Both the position numbers and the translations under genes were made by a program. The notes under the pieces are model-generated. The model was given only the letters and a program-made list of their open reading frames with translations. It searched no databases and had not been told where the DNA came from. Below, piece by piece: positions 59,024 to 64,000 of a DNA stretch of 64,000 bases (its first letter is position 1; every line of letters starts with the position of its first letter). This stretch comes from Flavobacterium hydrophilum (GTDB lineage: Bacteria > Bacteroidota > Bacteroidia > Flavobacteriales > Flavobacteriaceae), in assembly GCF_003202405.1 (NCBI RefSeq), contig NZ_QJHL01000001.1:496001-560000 (forward strand). The letters run 5' to 3'.

Positions 59024-60400
59024 ATGTCAAATAGAGAAGCATATAAAAACAACGACAGCGATACTGCAGTATTAGAGCCTAGAGTAATTGCCGGAGCAGG
59101 TTCAATTGAAAAAAATGTTGAAAAACTGGCTAAGTACGGCGGTTTTGATTTATTGGAAATGTCAATTGAAGGAATTCAGAATCTTAATCCTGAGAGAAAA
59201 GCAAGAAGAAAAATCTTCCTTGGAGAAGTAAACAAAGCAAAAGAAAGAGAAACACTTTTAAAGACTTTAGAATTATGGTCTTCAGTTTTAAGCAGCAATG
59301 AAGCTTTGACTGATATGGTGGCACAAAGTGAAGACAAAAGCAAAGAGTCTGAAGCATTGTTGAAAAAGAATCTTGCAAAAGCGGTTGAAGATACAAGAGA
59401 AATCGAAGCAGCTTACAGAACAGTTGCCTTGTTCTTCAAGAACACTGAAACAGATAAAGTAAAAAATGTGACGATTGTAAATGCCGATTTAGAGCAATTA
59501 AAAGATCTTGATAACACACGTTTTATCGATGCAATTCATTCAGAACTGGTTGACAATTACGATCGTTTAGACCTTAAAAACAACTACGGTATTTTGGTAA
59601 TTCCAGGCTATTTAGGTTCAAATAAAGTAATCGAAAAATGGGCAAAAATTGCACATGAAAATAAAGTAATGCTGGTTACCGATTTCGAACACCTTGATGA
59701 ACCGGATGATGTAATGGAAATGTTTGATGCAGCTTCTTTGACGGGTGGAGATGTGTACCGTTCTAACGTAATCATGACTTGTAACTGGTTAGTAGGACGT
59801 GGCAGATTTGACCAGATTGGTGAAAATGAAGACTTACACATAGCTCCTTCTGCAGCACTTGCCGGGAAAATTTATAAAACATTGATGTCTCAGGTTACAG
59901 CCGGTAAAAAATTCGGTGGAATCAATGAAGTTGACGGTGTAAAATTTGACCTTAAGAAAAGTGAAATCGCAAACCTTGAAAACTTAGGACTGGTTCCTAT
60001 GGTAAATGAGTACGGAAAAGTAATGGCTTTCTCTGCCAAAACATTATTCAGCGGTGACAATTTAGGATTGCAAACCTACTCAGTTGTTCGTGTTTTTGAT
60101 TACGTTACCAAAGTATTAATGGATTTCCTTAATCGTCGTGCTTTCGAAAACTTTACAGCAAAAACTCGTAAAGAAATCATGAATCAGATTGTGGCTTTCC
60201 TTGACGGAATCACAGGTCCTGATAAATTGATTGAAAATTTTGAAATCCGCAGATTCGAGCAGGATCCAATTCAGAAAGATAGAATTTATATGGATATCCA
60301 TATGAAACCTTATTTTCCTGCAAAAAACTTCCTTATCAAAATGGATGGACACAAAGGAGATGACGGAACTGAATGGGATACAGATTACGAACAAAAATAA
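59024..60400 (+). CDS. tssC: T6SS sheath large subunit TssC
   Basis: 458 residues from ATG 59024. Sheath-protein hallmarks include RFIDAIHSELVDNYDRLD, YGILVIPGYLGSNKVIEKWAKIAHENKVMLVTDFEHL, and the C-terminal strand-swap region FEIRRFEQDPIQKDRIYMDIHMKPYFPAKNFLIKMDGH. It builds the contractile sheath with TssB and is the substrate of TssH. A strong terminator directly follows (60416-60447), which divides the locus into transcription units. Confidence 0.94.
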   Translation: MSNREAYKNNDSDTAVLEPRVIAGAGSIEKNVEKLAKYGGFDLLEMSIEGIQNLNPERKARRKIFLGEVNKAKERETLLKTLELWSSVLSSNEALTDMVAQSEDKSKESEALLKKNLAKAVEDTREIEAAYRTVALFFKNTETDKVKNVTIVNADLEQLKDLDNTRFIDAIHSELVDNYDRLDLKNNYGILVIPGYLGSNKVIEKWAKIAHENKVMLVTDFEHLDEPDDVMEMFDAASLTGGDVYRSNVIMTCNWLVGRGRFDQIGENEDLHIAPSAALAGKIYKTLMSQVTAGKKFGGINEVDGVKFDLKKSEIANLENLGLVPMVNEYGKVMAFSAKTLFSGDNLGLQTYSVVRVFDYVTKVLMDFLNRRAFENFTAKTRKEIMNQIVAFLDGITGPDKLIENFEIRRFEQDPIQKDRIYMDIHMKPYFPAKNFLIKMDGHKGDDGTEWDTDYEQK

Positions 60401-60415
60401 TAGTAATAGCTCTAT

Positions 60416-60447
60416 AAAAAGGAAACATATTTTTATGTTTCCTTTTT
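60416..60447 (+). terminator. Strong terminator after tssC
   Basis: AAAAAGGAAACATA and TATGTTTCCTTTTT form a 14-bp perfect stem around a TTTT loop, with the stem's own T-run as tail. It probably limits transcription from the sheath genes into the following ones. Confidence 0.85.
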
Positions 60448-60495
60448 AAACAAAATATTGATCTTTTGAATGGTCAAACCAAATAATTCAAATTT

Positions 60496-61026
60496 ATGAA
60501 CCTACTTAAAATTTTCCTTGCAATCATTGTATTGTTAACAGTTTCAAATCCGGTTAAAGCTCAAAAAATGCCTGTATTAAGTGAAATAAACTGCCCTGTT
60601 TGGCAAAATGACTTATTGCTTTCGGGGAAACTTTTTGCAAGTGCACCTCCAATTTTGTTGAGAGTTTTTAATGAAGATTCTGAATACGCGGTATTGCAGC
60701 TTGGGAAAAGAAAAGGTAGTTTGTATCTATACTTTAAAATATTTACAGATAATGTTTGTGTAAAGCAGGAACAACCATTAGAACTTTATTTCAAAAATGG
60801 AGATATGTATATTTTAAAGAATTCATTTGCAGTGAATTGTGATGGTACAGCGGTTATGGAACTCACAGCCGCAGATATAAAAAAACTTAATGCAAACACG
60901 ATTAATTCAATAAGATTTTACACGCTAAAAAAAGATTATGAATTTAGTCCGACTGCTGTCGATAATGAGAATTTCAAACATTACCTGAATTGTCTGAAAG
61001 TATATAAGATTAGAAAAAAGAGTTAG
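60496..61026 (+). CDS. Unknown exported protein of the T6SS locus
   Basis: 176 residues from ATG 60496 with signal peptide MNLLKIFLAIIVLLTVSNPVKAQ. The mature part is a beta-rich domain with SEINCPVWQNDLLLSGKLF, YAVLQLGKRKGSLYLYFKIFTDNVC, and a Cys-containing NCDGTAVMEL and LNCLKVYKI. Four cysteines remain, probably forming disulfides. No recognised family. Placed between the tssC terminator and tssE, so it may be a periplasmic T6SS-iii component of a kind not well described, or an unrelated insertion. No further evidence was found. Confidence 0.65.
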   Translation: MNLLKIFLAIIVLLTVSNPVKAQKMPVLSEINCPVWQNDLLLSGKLFASAPPILLRVFNEDSEYAVLQLGKRKGSLYLYFKIFTDNVCVKQEQPLELYFKNGDMYILKNSFAVNCDGTAVMELTAADIKKLNANTINSIRFYTLKKDYEFSPTAVDNENFKHYLNCLKVYKIRKKS

Positions 61027-61101
61027 CTTAAAATTTTAGATAGTTTATGGATAAGCTGTCTTTTTTATAAAATTAAAATTCATTACATAAATAGCTAAAA
61101 T

Positions 61102-61815
61102 ATGCCATTTCCAGAATTAAATCTTTCATTAGGACTTACAGACAATAAAGGTTCTGTTTTTTATGCCGGCAGCGGAGAAGGGGATGTGATTGTCAGAACA
61201 GATTCAGCTTTAAGGAAGCATACGATAAGTATTGTAATTTCAGAGCGGGAAGTAGGAACTGTAAATCTCAAAACATTTTTTGAAAGTTCTGAAATTCCTG
61301 TAGAAATTGAGGTTCCAACATATCAAATGATTGTAAGCGATGATAAAACCAATGAAAAGGAAATATATAAAGTGACTCGGGACACTTTTTTCTTTAAAGA
61401 AAAAACCACAAAAAAAGGAATTTGGAGCTTTTTTGGACTGAATTTTTTAGCACCAAAGAATTTTCTTTTTGAAAATATTCCTTTTGAACCTTTAAAAGAA
61501 GAAATAGAAGTGTTTGATATTTCGAAATACAGAAAATTAAATGACGAAGAACTGTGTTATACTTTTCAAAAAGAAAATCAAAACATTCAGCTTTTTGCCG
61601 GAGACATCAATACACTGAAAGTTGAAAAAGGAACGAGTTATTTTATTATTGTTGACGAAAATAAAGGCAAACGTTTTATTGGTGATATTTTGTATAGGGA
61701 GAAATTTTTAAAACTAACTCCAAGAGTAACACTCAGTATTATTAAGAGAAAGAAAGTTTCTAAAGCTATAGAAACAGGATATAACGGAAAAACGGACAAG
61801 GTAATTTATATTTAA
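61102..61815 (+). CDS. Unknown cytoplasmic protein between tssC and tssE
   Basis: 237 residues from ATG 61102. No signal peptide or membrane segment. The first 60 residues (PELNLSLGLTDNKGSVFYAGSGEGDVIVRTDSALRKHTISIVISER) and the end (TPRVTLSIIKRKKVSKAIETGYNG) look beta-rich, and the centre contains FFKEKTTKKGIWSFFGLNFL. No family recognised. It lies 12 nt upstream of tssE, so it is probably co-transcribed and may be a baseplate-associated protein. Its function cannot be read from the sequence. Confidence 0.6.
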   Translation: MPFPELNLSLGLTDNKGSVFYAGSGEGDVIVRTDSALRKHTISIVISEREVGTVNLKTFFESSEIPVEIEVPTYQMIVSDDKTNEKEIYKVTRDTFFFKEKTTKKGIWSFFGLNFLAPKNFLFENIPFEPLKEEIEVFDISKYRKLNDEELCYTFQKENQNIQLFAGDINTLKVEKGTSYFIIVDENKGKRFIGDILYREKFLKLTPRVTLSIIKRKKVSKAIETGYNGKTDKVIYI

Positions 61816-61827
61816 ATTGACGAAAAT

Positions 61828-62259
61828 ATGAAAGGAGCTTTTTATAAACTGCCGATAGATTTTAATGCCATCATTCAGAAAAAAGAATTAGAAAAAACCT
61901 CTATTGAACATTCTATTGCCCAACAAATAATTTTGCTGGCTACAACTACATTTGGCGAATGTAAATTTGATGAAACTTTTGGTTCTAAAATATGGGAGAT
62001 CGATTTTGATTTGCTGATGAATGAAAATACATTGAAAGAAATAATTTCTAAAACCATGAAACAATCGCTCCTGTATCATGAGGTTAGGATCAAACTTAAT
62101 GATCTCAGGGTGGAATTGTCTGAAGAAACATTTTTTGTAGATGATATGAGCAGAGCAAAGAAAAAGGTTGACATTATTATTGATGCAACAATAAAAAGTA
62201 CCAATCGGAATTTCGATTTTAGAGGATACTTTTTTGTAGGGCCATTATCGTATAAATAA
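61828..62259 (+). CDS. tssE: T6SS baseplate protein TssE (gp25-like)
   Basis: 143 residues from ATG 61828. The family pattern is visible as SIAQQIILLATTTFGECKFDETFGSKIWEIDFDLL, the GPW/gp25 feature of an initiating helix followed by FGSxxWE with an acidic residue and a long second part (LYHEVRIKLNDLRVEL...KKVDIIIDATI). TssE links the baseplate wedge to the sheath, as gp25 does in phage T4. The next genes are the Hcp pair after a promoter. Confidence 0.87.
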   Translation: MKGAFYKLPIDFNAIIQKKELEKTSIEHSIAQQIILLATTTFGECKFDETFGSKIWEIDFDLLMNENTLKEIISKTMKQSLLYHEVRIKLNDLRVELSEETFFVDDMSRAKKKVDIIIDATIKSTNRNFDFRGYFFVGPLSYK

Positions 62260-62312
62260 GATAAAAAGTAAATAAAATAGTATTAATATATTTTAATTGT
62301 AAGAATTATTTT

Positions 62313-62320
62313 TATATTTG
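62313..62320 (+). promoter_or_regulatory. -7 box upstream of the first tssD gene
   Basis: TATATTTG is a perfect match to TAnnTTTG, with a predicted start near 62327 and a 35-nt leader before ATG 62362. It suggests independent, probably strong expression of the tube protein. Confidence 0.6.
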
Positions 62321-62361
62321 CCGTATGAATAAATAAATTAATAATTAAAAAAAATTTTATT

Positions 62362-62748
62362 ATGTCGTTTTTAACATCGTTGTCAGTAGCCGGAAAGGAT
62401 TACAAAGTATTAAATGTGAGTTATGATTTAGCTCAGGAAACAGATGCTTCTGGGCGTCCATCTACGGTAACTCGTGGAGGAAGAATTATGCTTGAAGTAG
62501 AATCTACAGGAAGTACTGAATTGTTTGAATGGATGACCAATAATTTCGAAAGAAAAGATGGTTCTGTAAAATTCATCAAACGTGATTCTAATGCTACTTT
62601 GAAAGAGCTAAAGTTTACAGAGGCTTACATGGTTAAGTACAAAGAAAACTTTGATCATAACAGTGATACTCCTTTGACGGAGACTTTTATGATTTCAGCA
62701 CGCAAAATTTCGATGGGCGGAGGAGAATTTGATAATGCTTGGGTTTAA
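62362..62748 (+). CDS. tssD: T6SS tube protein TssD (Hcp), first copy
   Basis: 128 residues from ATG 62362. The sequence shows the Bacteroidota Hcp pattern: MSFLTSLSVAGKDYKVLNVSYDLAQETDASGRPSTVTRGGRI near the start, FEWMTNNFERKDGSVKF in the middle, and MISARKISMGGGEFDNAWV at the end. TssD hexamers stack into the inner tube ejected by the sheath. It has its own promoter and a terminator after it, so tube protein can be made in excess over the baseplate proteins. Confidence 0.92.
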   Translation: MSFLTSLSVAGKDYKVLNVSYDLAQETDASGRPSTVTRGGRIMLEVESTGSTELFEWMTNNFERKDGSVKFIKRDSNATLKELKFTEAYMVKYKENFDHNSDTPLTETFMISARKISMGGGEFDNAWV

Positions 62749-62789
62749 TCCTTTGGACTTTATCAAACTTTTTCAAGCTTGAAACTATT

Positions 62790-62822
62790 AAAGGGAGTCC
62801 TGCTATGGGACTTCCTTTTTTG
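62790..62822 (+). terminator. Terminator after the first tssD
   Basis: AAAGGGAGTCC and GGGACTTCCTTT pair around TGCTAT with one mismatch, followed by a T-run (TTTTTTT). Confidence 0.75.
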
Positions 62823-62875
62823 TTTAATCAGCACTAAATCTATTTCATATCTTTTAATAATCTAACAATCTACAA

Positions 62876-63271
62876 ATGAGTTTTTTATCTAAATTAAATA
62901 TAGACGGAGAAGAATATAATGTACTTGAATTCAATGTAAGCTTTAAACAGGAAATTGATAATACAAGTAAACCTACCGGAAATGCCAAAGGCGGAATTAT
63001 AAAAATGATAATTGAGGCTACTCAAAACAGCAATTTTCTGTCCTGGATGTTAAACGGAGATTTAACAAAAGATGGTAAAATCATTTTTTACAGAAGAGAT
63101 GCTATGAGTAAAATGAAAGAGCTTACGTTTACTAAAGCATTTTGTATTGGTTATGACGAACAATTTACGAGTACTACCGAAGTGCCTATGAAAATTACGA
63201 TAGAATTAGTGGCTAAAGAATTGACTTTTGGGGATGCGAAATTTTCTAACAATTGGATTGCCTTAAGCTAA
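62876..63271 (+). CDS. tssD: T6SS tube protein TssD (Hcp), second divergent copy
   Basis: 131 residues from ATG 62876. Same fold outline as the first copy (SKLNIDGEEYNVLEFNVSFKQEIDNTSKPTGNAKGGII; FLSWMLNGDLTKDGKIIFYRRDAMSKMKELTFTKAF; ELTFGDAKFSNNWIALS) but much diverged, for example lacking the GGG before the last strand. It directly precedes the VgrG gene by 28 nt, so it may be a dedicated tube-cap or effector-carrying Hcp for this VgrG. It is separated from the first copy by a terminator. Confidence 0.85.
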   Translation: MSFLSKLNIDGEEYNVLEFNVSFKQEIDNTSKPTGNAKGGIIKMIIEATQNSNFLSWMLNGDLTKDGKIIFYRRDAMSKMKELTFTKAFCIGYDEQFTSTTEVPMKITIELVAKELTFGDAKFSNNWIALS

Positions 63272-63299
63272 TTGTAAAGAACCAATAAATAGTAGTATT

Positions 63300-64000
63300 A
63301 TGGGACATTTTTCAGAACAGGTACATATCAATATAGGGAGTTTTACCCAAAACGTTGTTTATCATAATTTAGAACTGTCACAAAAGATGGCAGATCACCA
63401 TCATTTTTCTTTTGTATGGCAATACACAGGCAAGGCGATCATAAATCCGGCAGATCAGGCAAAGGCATTGCGAACGTATCTTGGAGATGAAGTTATCTTT
63501 ACCTTTAAAAGCCTTACCGGAATCAGGTTGATGAGTAAAGGAATCATTACAGAATTATCTTCTATAGATCTTCATGGCAGCGCCGAAGGATTGCATGTAA
63601 AAGGTATCAGCCATACTATCGTTCTGGATGATATGAAAAAATCAAGAACCTATCAGCAAAGGGGTATGAATGATATTGTACTGGATATTTTAGCAGAAGG
63701 TCCTGGAGAGTTTTATGAAAGAGATGCTATAAAATCCACTTATCTTCAGGAGTTCAAATACATGGCCCAGTATAATGAAACCAATTTTGATTTCTTAAAA
63801 CGATTGGCCAGACGTTACGGACAATGGTTTTATTTTGACGGAATGCGAATGCAGTTCGGACAGACCAAAACCAGTAAAATAAAACTCATCAACGGGTCTT
63901 CGCTGCATGGTTTTAAAATCCAGACCAATATGGCTTCCCATAAAATTTCTTTGGGAGGGTATGATTACAATGGAGCATCCAATATTCGTAATTCGGCAGC
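63300..64000 (+). CDS. tssI: T6SS spike protein TssI (VgrG), cut by the right edge
   Basis: The frame is open from ATG 63300 to the window end, with 233 complete codons. Opening HFSEQVHINIGSFTQNVVYHNLELSQKMADHHHFSF, AIINPADQAKALRTYLGDEVIFTFK, GLHVKGISHTIVLDDMKKSRTYQQR and YNETNFDFLKRLARRYGQWFYFDG follow VgrG order (gp27-like ring). TssI trimers form the spike carried by the tube and capped by the PAAR-like protein. The C-terminal gp5-like spike is outside the window. Confidence 0.9.
   Translation, partial: MGHFSEQVHINIGSFTQNVVYHNLELSQKMADHHHFSFVWQYTGKAIINPADQAKALRTYLGDEVIFTFKSLTGIRLMSKGIITELSSIDLHGSAEGLHVKGISHTIVLDDMKKSRTYQQRGMNDIVLDILAEGPGEFYERDAIKSTYLQEFKYMAQYNETNFDFLKRLARRYGQWFYFDGMRMQFGQTKTSKIKLINGSSLHGFKIQTNMASHKISLGGYDYNGASNIRNSA

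Noticed and set aside
42133..64000. An extracellular contractile injection system (phage-like) instead of T6SS
   Set aside because: TssK, TssN, TssO and TssH-type ATPase and PAAR-like plus VgrG without tape-measure or tail-fibre genes fit T6SS-iii, not a free particle.
1..64000. tRNA, rRNA, CRISPR or insertion sequence
   Set aside because: None could be supported anywhere in the window on either strand.

Overview
The window reads as a Flavobacteriia chromosome, most like Flavobacterium. It is AT-rich. Several intergenic regions carry the Bacteroidota -7 promoter box (TAnnTTTG). Two giant secreted proteins end in type A sorting domains of the type IX secretion system (T9SS), and the right third is a Bacteroidota-type (subtype iii) type VI secretion locus. 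No rRNA, tRNA, insertion sequence or CRISPR array was seen.

Left region (1-25015, all minus strand): one tightly packed eight-gene transcription unit, starting from a -7 box near 25101 and running off the left edge. In transcription order it encodes a 1598-aa beta-rich exported protein, a fibronectin III protein, three tandem paralogues that each end in one SprB-like module, a 2181-aa SprB-repeat adhesin with a T9SS sorting domain, an 818-aa outer-membrane barrel with a helical tail, and a giant protein of at least 1539 aa. That last protein carries a fibronectin III domain, an HELGH zincin and a C-terminal His-Gly/Ser-Cys-Gly domain typical of polymorphic-toxin architecture. It looks like a cell-surface or toxin-delivery system that I cannot match to a named one. 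The SprB array has a strict three-module cysteine periodicity.

Middle (25016-42132): a divergent pair of an AlkB-like repair dioxygenase and an XRE-S24 repressor share a palindromic operator. Next come a small DUF2158 (YodC-like) gene, a CPA1 Na+/H+ antiporter, and a four-gene secreted set (tail-collar protein, 2851-aa LamG/T9SS adhesin, a protein sharing a domain with that adhesin, and a lipoprotein). A membrane-anchored AraC-type regulator closes this part.

Right region (42133-64000): a T6SS-iii locus. tssH and a PKD-domain membrane protein run leftward. Rightward run a lipoprotein of NlpC/P60 fold without its catalytic histidines, a probable tssG, tssN, a LysM protein, a PAAR-like spike protein (DUF4280), a 959-aa effector combining a lambda-R-like muramidase with an M23 peptidase, two lipoproteins that are candidate immunity proteins (separated by a gene remnant), a DUF2135-TPR protein, tssK, tssO, tssB, tssC, two unknowns, tssE, two tssD (Hcp) genes and the start of tssI (VgrG). 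tssF is not recognised and may lie beyond the right edge. In the expected mechanism, TssB/C form the sheath, TssK/E/G the baseplate, TssD the tube, TssI plus the PAAR-like protein the spike, and TssH recycles the sheath. The muramidase/peptidase would attack rival cell wall while the lipoproteins protect the producer's periplasm.
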